Of a stretch of DNA of 64,000 bases, positions 9,006 through 18,690 are shown one piece after another. The DNA comes from HIMB114 sp052048155 (lineage in GTDB: Bacteria; Pseudomonadota; Alphaproteobacteria; Pelagibacterales; Pelagibacteraceae), in the NCBI RefSeq assembly GCF_052048155.1, contig NZ_JBNAIK010000002.1, positions 112,352 through 176,351 of the forward strand, read 5' to 3'. The position numbers were made by a program, and so were the translations under genes. Positions within the stretch are counted from its first letter, which is position 1, and the number at the start of each line of letters is the position of its first letter. Under the pieces are notes generated by a model. It was not told the origin of the DNA. It was given only the letters and a program-made list of their open reading frames with translations, and made no database searches.

Positions 9006-10135
9006 ACTAAGACTTCACCTCTCATAAGAGGTCTAAACGTTCTATACATAATTGCCGATTTTGCATGAGGCCTACCATCGACTTGTTCGATAACGGCACC
9101 AGCAGTCATAACTCCCGATGGATTTCCAGCTCTAAGTTCTAAAGGATTTGAGCCTTTTCTTTTGATTAAATTTGGAATTGTACCTTCAATTGCTGCTGCA
9201 ACTCCTATATTAACTCCAGCGGTACCCATAATAGCTTTATGAGTTTTTCCCATTGAAAACATTCTTGCGGTAATATCTTGATCATCACCTTTAATATTTG
9301 ATTTATCTAAACTGATATAATCTTTAGGTGATGTAACAATACCAATACGAGGAGTATTCATTGGAGCTTCATGTTCTGACTTTGATAAACCAGTCATGAA
9401 AGCACATTTTCTTCTTATCTTTTGAATGATTTCCATTTTTTCCACATTACCATCGAGCTCATCAGGACTTTCGGTTCCTTTAAGGCCTAAATCCTCTGCT
9501 TGAATATAAATTAGTGGTGTAGCAGCATCAACAACGCTAACTTTTATTTTTCCAAATCCATCAATTTCAATTTCATCTACAACATTTCCCGTTGGTAATA
9601 ATTTACCAGTACCAGATCCACCTGGCTCTAAATAATCAAGTCTAACTTTTGAGCTTTCACCATAAACACCAGCGATAGTATAATCACCTTCAATTTCAGG
9701 TTTTCCATCTTTAACATTAAAAGTTGAATGAATAATTTTATCAGTATTAACTTGATAAATTCTTATTTTATTTTCACCCTCTTTTGGTTTTATAATACCC
9801 TCTTGAACAGCATACGGACCAACGGCACCTGATAAATTTCCACAATTATTATTCCACTCTGCAATTGGTTGATCTACTGCAATTTGAATAAAATTATAAT
9901 CAACATCTGCGTCATCTCTTTCAGATGGACTGATAATTACACATTTTGATACTGAAGAAACTCCGCCACCCATGCCATTTAATTGTCTTCCATTTGGATC
10001 GGGACTTCCAATAACTTTTAAGAAAATTTTATTTAATTCTTTTTCATCTTGTGTTGGTAAATCTTTTTTTTGAAAGAAAACTCCTTTGCTAGTTCCGCCC
10101 CTATAATATGTTGCTTTAATCCAGTTTTGACCCAT
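9002..10135 (-). CDS. prpF: PrpF, 2-methylaconitate cis-trans isomerase
   Basis: 377 residues, a PrpF-family protein of the diaminopimelate-epimerase fold. The N-terminal YRGGTSKGVFF motif, the SKC segment with Lys64 and the NNCGN motif with Cys98 are the family's active-site landmarks, and the C-terminus MYRTFRPLMRGEV is typical PrpF. PrpF converts 2-methyl-trans-aconitate made by AcnD into the cis isomer for hydration to 2-methylisocitrate. Its ATG overlaps the acnD stop (TAATG), the known acnD-prpF pairing, which strengthens both calls. It is the last gene of acnA-acnD-prpF. Confidence 0.9.
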   Translation of the reverse strand: MGQNWIKATYYRGGTSKGVFFQKKDLPTQDEKELNKIFLKVIGSPDPNGRQLNGMGGGVSSVSKCVIISPSERDDADVDYNFIQIAVDQPIAEWNNNCGNLSGAVGPYAVQEGIIKPKEGENKIRIYQVNTDKIIHSTFNVKDGKPEIEGDYTIAGVYGESSKVRLDYLEPGGSGTGKLLPTGNVVDEIEIDGFGKIKVSVVDAATPLIYIQAEDLGLKGTESPDELDGNVEKMEIIQKIRRKCAFMTGLSKSEHEAPMNTPRIGIVTSPKDYISLDKSNIKGDDQDITARMFSMGKTHKAIMGTAGVNIGVAAAIEGTIPNLIKRKGSNPLELRAGNPSGVMTAGAVIEQVDGRPHAKSAIMYRTFRPLMRGEVLV

Positions 10136-12762
10136 TAGGCTTCCTTATAAGCTGTAGGCAAAATACCTCCATTTTTCCAAAATGTAACTTCTTCAGGAAC
10201 ATCTAGCCTAACATTTAATTTCACATCTATTACATCGCCACTATCTTTGTGAATTTTCATCGTAACTTTTTTATTATCATTACTAATTCTATCTAAACCA
10301 ATGATACTAAATTGATCAGTACTCATTATCTTTAATTCATCTATACCCTGTCCTTTTTCGAACTCTAAAGGTAATAATCCCATTCCAACTAAATTTGATC
10401 TGTGAATTCTCTCAAAGCTTTTGGCAACTATAGCTCTAACACCAATTAATAATGGACCTTTAGCTGCAACGTCTCTGGATGATCCACATCCATAGTTTTC
10501 TCCAGCTAAAACAATAATTTCTTTGTTTTCTTTTTGATAACCCATCGCGGCTTCATAAAGTCTCATAGTTTTATTCTCAGGATACTTAACCGTAATACTT
10601 CCTTCCTGATCAGGGGTCATGAGATTTCGTAATCTTAAACTTGCAAAAGTAGATCGTGCAACAATCTCGTGGTTTGCTCTTCTTGTTAAATAATTATTAA
10701 AGTCTTTTGGATCTAATCCTAATTCAGTTAAATAATCCCAAGCTGCAGTTCCTTTTGTAATTACACTAGATGGAGATATGTGATCTGTTGTTACAGAGTC
10801 TCCTAAAAGAGCGATAGGTCTTGCTAAATTAATATCTTTAATGACATTATTTTCAGCATTACTCATATAAGGAGGTTTTTTTATATAAGTACTTTCTGGC
10901 CAATCATAGTTACTAGAGTTTGAAACTTGAAGACCTTCCCAAAGATCTCCTCCATCATTTACCTCTTTATATTTTTCACTAAAAGTCTCTGATTTATAAA
11001 ATTGATTAATAATTTTATTTACGCCTTCATTTGATGGCCACACATCTTTAAAATAAACATCTTTACCGTCTTTATCTTTTCCTAGGCTATCTTTTGTTAA
11101 ATCCTTTTTTATTGTCCCTAAAATAGAAAATAAAACTATTAAACCTGGTGATGCCAAGTAGGATGCTCTAATATTTGGATGAATTCTACCTTGAAAATTT
11201 CTATTTCCAGACAAAACGGCAATTGAAAAAATTTTTTCTTTCTCAATAGTATTTGCAATATTGTCGTCTAATGGTCCTGAACTCCCGTTACAAGTCGTGC
11301 AACCAATACCCACCATGTTAAAACCAAGCTCATCTAAGTATTTTTGCAAACCTGTTTGTGATAAAATTTCGGCAGTAACTTTGCTCCCTGGTGCAAAAGA
11401 TGTTTTAACTTTTTCATTTCTCTTGATCCCAAGCTCTACTAATTTTTTAGCAATCAGTCCTGCTGCAATCACATTTTTAGGGTTTGCAGTATTTGTACAA
11501 CTTGTTATCGCTGCAATCATTATGTCTGCGTCTTTAATTTTAAAACTAAGTTTAGGAACTTCAAATTCCTCATTACGCAAATCTTTTTTGTAAAGCATTT
11601 GCGAATGTTCATTTGCCAAACTTGAGAATTGATCTAGATTAATCTTATCCTCAGGGTTTTTTGGGCCAGAAACACATGGGGTTATTGAATCAAGATCTAA
11701 CTCTAAAACTCTATTATACATTGGAGCATCTCCAGGATTTCTCCAAAGTTTTTGATTTTTAGAATATTCTTCAACAATTTTAATCTCCTCATCTGTTCTG
11801 CCAGTCATTTTTAAATAATCTAAAGTTGAATTATCTACTGGAAACAAAACATTCGTTGCACCATATTCTGGTGCCATATTAGAAATAGTAGCTCTGTCGC
11901 CAACTGTTAAATTTTCAACACCATCCCCAAAAAACTCTATGAAACTTCCAACAACTTTGTTCTCTCTTAACAATTTAGTGATATACAAAACTAAGTCCGT
12001 TGAAGTGATACCTTCTTTTAAGTTATTTTTTAAATTAACTCCGACAACCTCGGGCACCGTCATTGGAATAGTTCTACCAAGCATTGATATTTCTGCCTCA
12101 ACACCTCCAACACCCCAACCCATTACACCAATTGCATTAACCATAGGAGTATGGCTATCTGTTCCAATGCATGTGTCTGGATGCATTAAATTATGACCTT
12201 GTTTTTTCTCTCGCCAAATAACTTTTGATAAATATTCAATATTGACTTGGTGACATATTCCTACTCCCGGAGGTATGACGTTTACTTTATCTAAAAATTT
12301 TGAGCACCATCTTAGAAAAGAAAATCTTTCAGAATTCCTTTCATACTCTTTTTGTAAATTTTTAATTTTAGCTTCATCATTACCAAAAAAATCAACTTGC
12401 AAAGAGTGATCAATAACAACATCAACTGGAACATCAGGTTGAATTGAATCAGAACTAATACCTTTTTTTTGTAAAGCTTCTCTGTATGCTAAAAAATCAA
12501 CTAGCATAACTTTTCCTAAAATATCGTGACTTAAAATTCTGTTTGGTGCAAAATTAATTGCAGAACCAATTTTATTTTCCAAAATAAATTTTACTTGTTG
12601 ATTTGCGTTTTTGTTTCTTCCAAGTAAACTTTGTCTGATAATATTTTCAATTAAAATTCTGTAAGAAAATGGAATTTTCTCAATATCATTTATGTTGCTA
12701 ATATCAGCAACATCATAATCTTGATTTTGAATTGTTATTTTTTTAAAACTATCTGGTATCAT
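10135..12762 (-). CDS. acnD: AcnD-type Fe-S 2-methylcitrate dehydratase / aconitase
   Basis: 875 residues, an aconitase/IPM-isomerase family enzyme with all domains. Fe-S cluster cysteines lie in ITSCTNT (Cys near 422) and GCTTCNG (near 488); the swivel-domain GSSRD motif is present near residue 760. It is AcnD-like rather than AcnA-like in diagnostic places: ILSHDILG near 76-83, where AcnA has LLQDFTG, and the TGRTDEE segment. AcnD dehydrates 2-methylcitrate to 2-methyl-trans-aconitate and needs PrpF. The adjacent prpF and the 5-bp gap to acnA make a single operon. A broader aconitase role cannot be excluded. Confidence 0.85.
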   Translation of the reverse strand: MIPDSFKKITIQNQDYDVADISNINDIEKIPFSYRILIENIIRQSLLGRNKNANQQVKFILENKIGSAINFAPNRILSHDILGKVMLVDFLAYREALQKKGISSDSIQPDVPVDVVIDHSLQVDFFGNDEAKIKNLQKEYERNSERFSFLRWCSKFLDKVNVIPPGVGICHQVNIEYLSKVIWREKKQGHNLMHPDTCIGTDSHTPMVNAIGVMGWGVGGVEAEISMLGRTIPMTVPEVVGVNLKNNLKEGITSTDLVLYITKLLRENKVVGSFIEFFGDGVENLTVGDRATISNMAPEYGATNVLFPVDNSTLDYLKMTGRTDEEIKIVEEYSKNQKLWRNPGDAPMYNRVLELDLDSITPCVSGPKNPEDKINLDQFSSLANEHSQMLYKKDLRNEEFEVPKLSFKIKDADIMIAAITSCTNTANPKNVIAAGLIAKKLVELGIKRNEKVKTSFAPGSKVTAEILSQTGLQKYLDELGFNMVGIGCTTCNGSSGPLDDNIANTIEKEKIFSIAVLSGNRNFQGRIHPNIRASYLASPGLIVLFSILGTIKKDLTKDSLGKDKDGKDVYFKDVWPSNEGVNKIINQFYKSETFSEKYKEVNDGGDLWEGLQVSNSSNYDWPESTYIKKPPYMSNAENNVIKDINLARPIALLGDSVTTDHISPSSVITKGTAAWDYLTELGLDPKDFNNYLTRRANHEIVARSTFASLRLRNLMTPDQEGSITVKYPENKTMRLYEAAMGYQKENKEIIVLAGENYGCGSSRDVAAKGPLLIGVRAIVAKSFERIHRSNLVGMGLLPLEFEKGQGIDELKIMSTDQFSIIGLDRISNDNKKVTMKIHKDSGDVIDVKLNVRLDVPEEVTFWKNGGILPTAYKEA

Positions 12763-12767
12763 GCATG

Positions 12768-15434
12768 CTATTGTAGCATGTTTCTTAAAACATACTGAAG
12801 AATTCCACCATTAATGTAATATAAAACTTCATTATCCGTATCAATTCTACAAGTCGTATCTATAGTTTTTGCAGTTCCATCAGCATATTTGATTTCAACT
12901 TTAACATCTTGAAGAGGTTTTAAACCTTTCTCCACATCAATAACTGTAATCAATTCTGATCCAACTAATTTTAAACTTTTTCTATCCATGCCTTCTTTAA
13001 ATTGTAACGGTAAAACTCCCATTCCAACTAAATTTGATCTATGAATTCTTTCAAAACTTTCAGCAATAACAACTTTAACTCCTACTAATTGAGTACCTTT
13101 TGCAGCCCAGTCTCTTGAAGATCCTGTTCCATAAAGTTTTCCACCAACAACAACTAGTGGTGTTCCTCTTTTTTTATATTCCATGACTGCATCAAAAACC
13201 GTTACATCTTTTCCTTCAGGATAAATTTTAGTAAATCCTCCTTCAGTACCTGGAGCCATTTCATTTTTAATTCGTATATTTCCAAAAGTTCCTCTCATCA
13301 TCACTTCATGATTTCCTCTTCTTGCTCCATAGGAGTTAAAATCTTTTTGAAGAATCTGATGTTCCATAAAATAATTACCTGTTGGGCTATCTTTTGGAAT
13401 AGATCCTGCGGGTGATATATGATCAGTTGTAATCATATCTCCTAGAATTAATAATGGTCTTGCGTCTTTAATTTCTTTAAAACCTTCTGGTTCATCTGGC
13501 ATACCATCAAAAAATGGTGGTTTTTTTACATAAGTTGAACCTGGGTCCCATGAATAAATACTCGATTCTTCTGAAGTAATTGATTGCCATTCTTTAGGGC
13601 CTTCTGAAACTTTTGAATATCTAGATTTGAACATATTGGCATCCAAGCAAGACATTAGGGTATCTTCAATTTCTTTATTTGTTGGCCATATATCTTTTAG
13701 GAATACATCTTTTCCATCTTTGTCTTGTCCAATTGGATCTTTGTATAAATCAACATTCATTGATCCTGCAATTGCATAAGCTACAACAAGTGGTGGTGAT
13801 GCTAAAAAGTTAGCTTTGACCACTGGACTAATACGACCTTCAAAGTTTCTATTTCCAGATAAAACTGAAACAGCTAATAAATCATTATCTAAAATTGCAT
13901 TATTAATCTCATCCGGTAATGGACCAGAATTACCAATACAAGTCGTGCAACCATAACCAACAGTATTAAATCCTAATTCATCCAAATAAGGAGTAAGGCC
14001 CGCTTTGTTTAAGTAGTCCGTAACAACTTGAGAACCTGGAGCTAATGAAGTTCTGACCCAAGGCTTAGATTTTAATCCTAACTCTGCTGCTTTTTTTGCA
14101 ACTATTCCAGCGCCAACTAAAACACTTGGATTTGATGTGTTGGTACAAGACGTAATTGCTGCAATAACGATTTTTCCATCTTCAAGTTCGAAATCATTGT
14201 TTTCAACTTTAACAGACTTAGGGTTATCTCTTTTTGAAATATCTTTTAAAACATTTTTAAACGTAGCCGCAGCTTCTGTTAGCAATACTTTATCTTGTGG
14301 TCTTTTAGGTCCAGATATTGTTGGAACCACAGTTGACATATCAAGAGATACCGTATCAGTATAAACTGTATTATCATCAGCCCACAAACCTTGTTCTTTT
14401 GCATAAAGTTTTACAAGTTCAATCGTTTCATTATCTCTACCAGATAATTCTAAATATTTTATTGTCTCATCATCAATTGGGAAGAAGCCACAAGTTGCTC
14501 CATACTCAGGGGCCATATTTCCAATCGTAGCTCTATCTGCTAATGTAAGATTCTTTAAGCCTTCTCCATAAAATTCAACAAACTTTCCTACAACTCCTTT
14601 GTCTCTTAAAATTTTAACAACTGTTAAAACTAAGTCAGTCGCAGTTGTACCTTCAGGTAATTTTCCCTTAACTTCAAATCCAATAACTTCAGGAAGTAAC
14701 ATTGATATAGGTTGTCCTAACATTCCTGCTTCAGCTTCAATACCACCTACGCCCCAACCTAAAACAGATAATCCATTAACCATTGTTGTATGACTGTCTG
14801 TTCCAACTAGTGTATCTGGATAAGCATATGTTTCTCCATTTACATCTGCTGTCCAAACTACCTTTGATAAAAATTCAAGATTAACCTGGTGACAAATTCC
14901 AGTTCCTGGAGGGACGATTCTTAAATTATTAAAAGCTTGCTGTCCCCATTTTAAAAAAGAATATCTCTCACCATTTCTCTCAAATTCTTTTTCAACATTT
15001 TTTTGAAGCGCATCTTTAGATCCATTGATATCAACTTGAACTGAATGATCAATTACTAGATCAACTGGTGATAATGGATTAATCTTATTAGGGTCTTTGT
15101 TTTTTTCTTTTACTATTTCTCTCATTGCAGCTAAATCTGCTACCGCAGGAATACCAGTAAAGTCTTGTAATAAAACTCTTGCGGGCCTGTATGCTATTTC
15201 TTGTGGCGACTTCTTATTTTTTAGCCATTCTTTTAAAGCTAAAATTTGATCTTTATTAACTGATAGATCATCTTCAAATCTTAAAAGGTTTTCTAAAACA
15301 ACTTTTAATGATTTTGGTAATTTTTCAGTACCATCTAAACCATTTCGTGCTGCTTTTTTAAGATTGTAATATTTGAATTTTTTGGAACCAACTTGCAAGT
15401 CTGATAAAGACTTAAAACTATCTAAACTTTTCAT
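12768..15434 (-). CDS. acnA: Aconitate hydratase A
   Basis: 888 residues, canonical AcnA length and sequence: LLQDFTGIPAVADLAAMR near residues 86-103, ITSCTNTSNP with a cluster Cys near 429, YGCTTCIGNSG with two more near 495, and GTGSSRDWAAKGT in the swivel domain. It interconverts citrate, cis-aconitate and isocitrate in the TCA cycle, and aconitases can also hydrate 2-methyl-cis-aconitate. No other aconitase apart from AcnD is in the window, so this may be the main TCA enzyme. It is the first gene of acnA-acnD-prpF, with about 100 bp upstream for its promoter. Confidence 0.93.
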   Translation of the reverse strand: MKSLDSFKSLSDLQVGSKKFKYYNLKKAARNGLDGTEKLPKSLKVVLENLLRFEDDLSVNKDQILALKEWLKNKKSPQEIAYRPARVLLQDFTGIPAVADLAAMREIVKEKNKDPNKINPLSPVDLVIDHSVQVDINGSKDALQKNVEKEFERNGERYSFLKWGQQAFNNLRIVPPGTGICHQVNLEFLSKVVWTADVNGETYAYPDTLVGTDSHTTMVNGLSVLGWGVGGIEAEAGMLGQPISMLLPEVIGFEVKGKLPEGTTATDLVLTVVKILRDKGVVGKFVEFYGEGLKNLTLADRATIGNMAPEYGATCGFFPIDDETIKYLELSGRDNETIELVKLYAKEQGLWADDNTVYTDTVSLDMSTVVPTISGPKRPQDKVLLTEAAATFKNVLKDISKRDNPKSVKVENNDFELEDGKIVIAAITSCTNTSNPSVLVGAGIVAKKAAELGLKSKPWVRTSLAPGSQVVTDYLNKAGLTPYLDELGFNTVGYGCTTCIGNSGPLPDEINNAILDNDLLAVSVLSGNRNFEGRISPVVKANFLASPPLVVAYAIAGSMNVDLYKDPIGQDKDGKDVFLKDIWPTNKEIEDTLMSCLDANMFKSRYSKVSEGPKEWQSITSEESSIYSWDPGSTYVKKPPFFDGMPDEPEGFKEIKDARPLLILGDMITTDHISPAGSIPKDSPTGNYFMEHQILQKDFNSYGARRGNHEVMMRGTFGNIRIKNEMAPGTEGGFTKIYPEGKDVTVFDAVMEYKKRGTPLVVVGGKLYGTGSSRDWAAKGTQLVGVKVVIAESFERIHRSNLVGMGVLPLQFKEGMDRKSLKLVGSELITVIDVEKGLKPLQDVKVEIKYADGTAKTIDTTCRIDTDNEVLYYINGGILQYVLRNMLQ

Positions 15435-15535
15435 GAACAGCTAAATATTGAAATAAGACAATAAAATCAAGAATTAGAGCAGTAATTACCCTGTGGCATA
15501 AACATCTACCAACAACCTATGATTTAACTTTATTG

Positions 15536-16618
15536 TTATTTTAACTTACTTTTTTGAACGTGCACGTCTCCAGACATGATTAGTCTAGCGTGCCTAGTTG
15601 TTCCAGCAACTAAATTTACAATTTCATCACCTTTATAATCAATTTCTAAATTTAGTTTTGAAATACCTGTTGGATGTTCAATTTCAAATGAACCTTTATC
15701 AGAATAATCTGAATAAAACTCAGAACAAATAGTGCCTCTTGATTTTGAGGCAGCCATTAAACAAATTGATCCTGTGATAGCATATCCGTTATGACAGCTC
15801 CATGGCATAAAATATCTTGATTTAATAGAACCTTTATCTGGTTTTGACACTAAAGCTACTTTTGGAATCACAGATTTACTTACATCTCCAAATCCAATTC
15901 GTTTTCCAAGTTCTATTCTTATTTTACCCATTTCATCAATTAAGTTTTGATTTTGATTTAATTCCAAGTGACTTTCATTTCCAGTGACGCCAAAATCTGT
16001 TGCTCTGAAAAAAACTACTGGCATAGCAGCATCAACGAGCGAACATTCTTTCCCATTAATTTTATCTATTTTGTTTCCAGTGGGGAAAAGTTTTTTTGTT
16101 TTAGATCCAATTGAATCTAAAAATCTAATTTCAACAGGTGTTCCAGAGTTTGGAACTCCATCAATTTTAAAATCACCGTCATAAGAAACCTCTCCACCTG
16201 GTGTCTGAACAATTTCTTCTATTTTCATTCCAGTATTTACATCACGAATTGTTACTTTTGTTTCACCATTGATTGCTTTAACTAAGCCTCTTTCAATAGA
16301 AGCTGGTCCAACTCCAATTAACATATTTCCGCAAGATGGCTTTGTATCTACAATCGGTTCATCTATTTTAACCTGCGCAAAATGATAATTCACATCAACA
16401 CCTTCTTCATCTGATTTTGATAATATGGCGACTTTACTTTTTACTGGATCAGCTCCGCCTATTCCATCAATTTGCCTAACATCAGGTGATCCCATGATAG
16501 CTAATAAAATTTTATCTCTTTGATTTAAATCTTCTGGTAAATCGGATTTTAAAAGATATGGACCTCTTGAGGTTCCACCTCTCATAAACAAACACGGAAT
16601 TTTAATTTGATCAGTCAT
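15536..16618 (-). CDS. PrpF-fold isomerase, 4-oxalomesaconate tautomerase (GalD)-like
   Basis: 360 residues. It shares the PrpF fold landmarks (MRGGTSRGP at 12-20, Lys62 in VKSK, Cys96 in PSCGN) but resembles GalD of gallate degradation more than PrpF: IDGIGGADP followed by SKVAILSKS. No gallate or protocatechuate cleavage genes are nearby, so a role on a related unsaturated tricarboxylate, such as cis/trans-aconitate isomerisation, is more plausible here. It is 3 bases downstream of the TctA-TctB fusion, so it probably acts on the acid imported by that transporter. The exact substrate is unproven. Confidence 0.8.
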   Translation of the reverse strand: MTDQIKIPCLFMRGGTSRGPYLLKSDLPEDLNQRDKILLAIMGSPDVRQIDGIGGADPVKSKVAILSKSDEEGVDVNYHFAQVKIDEPIVDTKPSCGNMLIGVGPASIERGLVKAINGETKVTIRDVNTGMKIEEIVQTPGGEVSYDGDFKIDGVPNSGTPVEIRFLDSIGSKTKKLFPTGNKIDKINGKECSLVDAAMPVVFFRATDFGVTGNESHLELNQNQNLIDEMGKIRIELGKRIGFGDVSKSVIPKVALVSKPDKGSIKSRYFMPWSCHNGYAITGSICLMAASKSRGTICSEFYSDYSDKGSFEIEHPTGISKLNLEIDYKGDEIVNLVAGTTRHARLIMSGDVHVQKSKLK

Positions 16619-16621
16619 AAT

Positions 16622-18628
16622 TTAGTTAATTGGCCAAGGTAATTCTATAAAACTTTGAATTATTCCTGGAGGAAAATCCATTACCATAAAATGTGAAATT
16701 AACGCTAGGACAATCCATACCCCAATACCTCCAATTATAGATTTTCTTAAATTAACTTTAGCTATCTTAATTAAGAATATTATTACAAACAATCCTATAG
16801 AAATATAAAAGCCAATAAATATTGATAATAATAGGGGTGAGATAAACCAAAATATAGGTAACCAAAAAGGTCTAAGATCTTTTTGTTTTAAAAGACTTTG
16901 CTCGTTGTCAAATAAAACTGAAGAATATTCATTTGAAAAGTACATTTGAACTGCAATGACAAATGATAAAACAAACATTATTACTGAAACAGAGACTGGA
17001 TAAACCATGCCTAAATATTCTAAGTTTTTAGTTGCTAAAAATGTTCCAATTGAAATAAGCATCATAAGGATAACAAAGATCCACTGCGGAGTTTTTGAGA
17101 AATTAAATGCCGAAACCTCATCACCTTTGATTTGTCTAGATTTTTTAATCACAACAATTCCTGAGTAAATTGATAATAGCGCAATAATTATCAAGACTAT
17201 AAATATTGGACGAGTTATCAATTCTCCAAAAGTATAAAACTGCATAGTTTGATATAAATTTGTTTCAATTCCATCGCTCAAAACAAACCCAATCATTAAC
17301 GCTACTCTTGAGTAATCAAATCTCTTCATAAACACAGCTATTACTCCAATCATAAGAGCAAAAATCAAATCTCCCCAAGACCTTGTAGAGTTAAAAATAG
17401 CAAACAAAATTAGAGAAATTAAAAAAGGAGCTAATAAAGTAAAATTAATAGTTGTTAGATTTGAAATTGGTTTAGCCAATGTTGCGCAAATAATTGCACC
17501 AAAAATATTTGCGACTGCTAAAGACCAAATTATTGTGTAAACAAGGTCTAATTTTGTTTCAATTAACTGTATTCCAGGATCAACGCCAAGTAAAATTAAC
17601 CCGCCCATTAATACCGCTGTTCCACCAGAGCCCGGGATTCCAAATAATAATGTTGGTATTAATGCTCCACCTTCTTTTGAATTAGAGCTAGATTCTGGAC
17701 CGATAACACCTCTGATATCTCCTTTTCCAAAATTATCAGCATCTTTTACAGTTGTTTTCGCATGACTATAACTTATCCAATCAATGCATGAACCACCAAT
17801 GCCTGGTATCATCCCAATTAAACTTCCAATAAACGAACATCTTAAAACCAAAAACTTATTTGCTAAAAAATCTTTAAAACCTTGTGCCCATCCAGTTTTT
17901 TCTAAACTTGCTTTTTCGCTGACTGGTTTATTTGTTCTTAATAATTCAACTATTTCAGGAACAGCAAAAATTGATATTGCAATTACCATCAAATGTATCC
18001 CACCACTTAAATATGAAACAACAGGATTATGAACATCTAAGAATGTACTCATATCCAATCTATATTCTGAAGTAGCAGGAGCAATACCAATCGCTCCTAT
18101 AATTAAACCAAGGCATGCAGCTACTAAACCTTTTGCAATACTTGAACCTGTAAGAGTTCCTACAATTGAAATTCCAAAAATCGCAAGCATCAGCATCTCA
18201 CCAGTTCCAAATGCCAATATTATAGGTTTAGCGATTTGAATAATCATTGTTAGTAGTGTTGCCCCAAATAAACCGCCAAATAATGAAGCAAAAAAAGCTG
18301 CGGATAAAGCACGAGCCGCTTGTCCTTTTTTCGCAAGTGGAAAACCATCCATTACAGTAGCTTGTGCAGATACAGAACCTGGCACACCAATTAATACGGC
18401 AGGAAATGTATCAGAGGTGGCTACAACCGAAAGTAAACCCATCATCATTGCAATTCCTGAAATTGGTTCCATTCCAAAAACAAATGGAAGCAATAAAGAC
18501 AAGCCCACTGTTCCACCAAATCCTGGTATGACACCAACAATTAATCCAATAACGACACCTAATATTAAAAAGAAAAAAGATTGACCTGATAAAACTGTAA
18601 CAAGTGCACTTAAGAGAGATTCAATCAT
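16622..18628 (-). CDS. TctA-TctB fusion, membrane component of a second tripartite tricarboxylate transporter
   Basis: 668 residues. Residues 1 to about 500 are a complete TctA (GVIPGFGGTVGLSLLLPF near 32; IGPESSSNSKEGGALIPTLLFGIPGSG near 300). Residues of about 510-668 add four further helices with TctB hydropathy, ending in PWPIN. This is longer than a normal TctA by the length of a TctB, and no separate tctB is nearby, so one polypeptide replaces both membrane subunits. Its receptor is probably the TctC at 19865, one gene upstream in the same direction, with an alpha/beta hydrolase between them. Confidence 0.9.
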   Translation of the reverse strand: MIESLLSALVTVLSGQSFFFLILGVVIGLIVGVIPGFGGTVGLSLLLPFVFGMEPISGIAMMMGLLSVVATSDTFPAVLIGVPGSVSAQATVMDGFPLAKKGQAARALSAAFFASLFGGLFGATLLTMIIQIAKPIILAFGTGEMLMLAIFGISIVGTLTGSSIAKGLVAACLGLIIGAIGIAPATSEYRLDMSTFLDVHNPVVSYLSGGIHLMVIAISIFAVPEIVELLRTNKPVSEKASLEKTGWAQGFKDFLANKFLVLRCSFIGSLIGMIPGIGGSCIDWISYSHAKTTVKDADNFGKGDIRGVIGPESSSNSKEGGALIPTLLFGIPGSGGTAVLMGGLILLGVDPGIQLIETKLDLVYTIIWSLAVANIFGAIICATLAKPISNLTTINFTLLAPFLISLILFAIFNSTRSWGDLIFALMIGVIAVFMKRFDYSRVALMIGFVLSDGIETNLYQTMQFYTFGELITRPIFIVLIIIALLSIYSGIVVIKKSRQIKGDEVSAFNFSKTPQWIFVILMMLISIGTFLATKNLEYLGMVYPVSVSVIMFVLSFVIAVQMYFSNEYSSVLFDNEQSLLKQKDLRPFWLPIFWFISPLLLSIFIGFYISIGLFVIIFLIKIAKVNLRKSIIGGIGVWIVLALISHFMVMDFPPGIIQSFIELPWPIN

Positions 18629-18690
18629 TTAATTTAGAATAAGTTGATGTGGATATAAACCTTATTTTTAAAATAATTCTATCAAATTTT

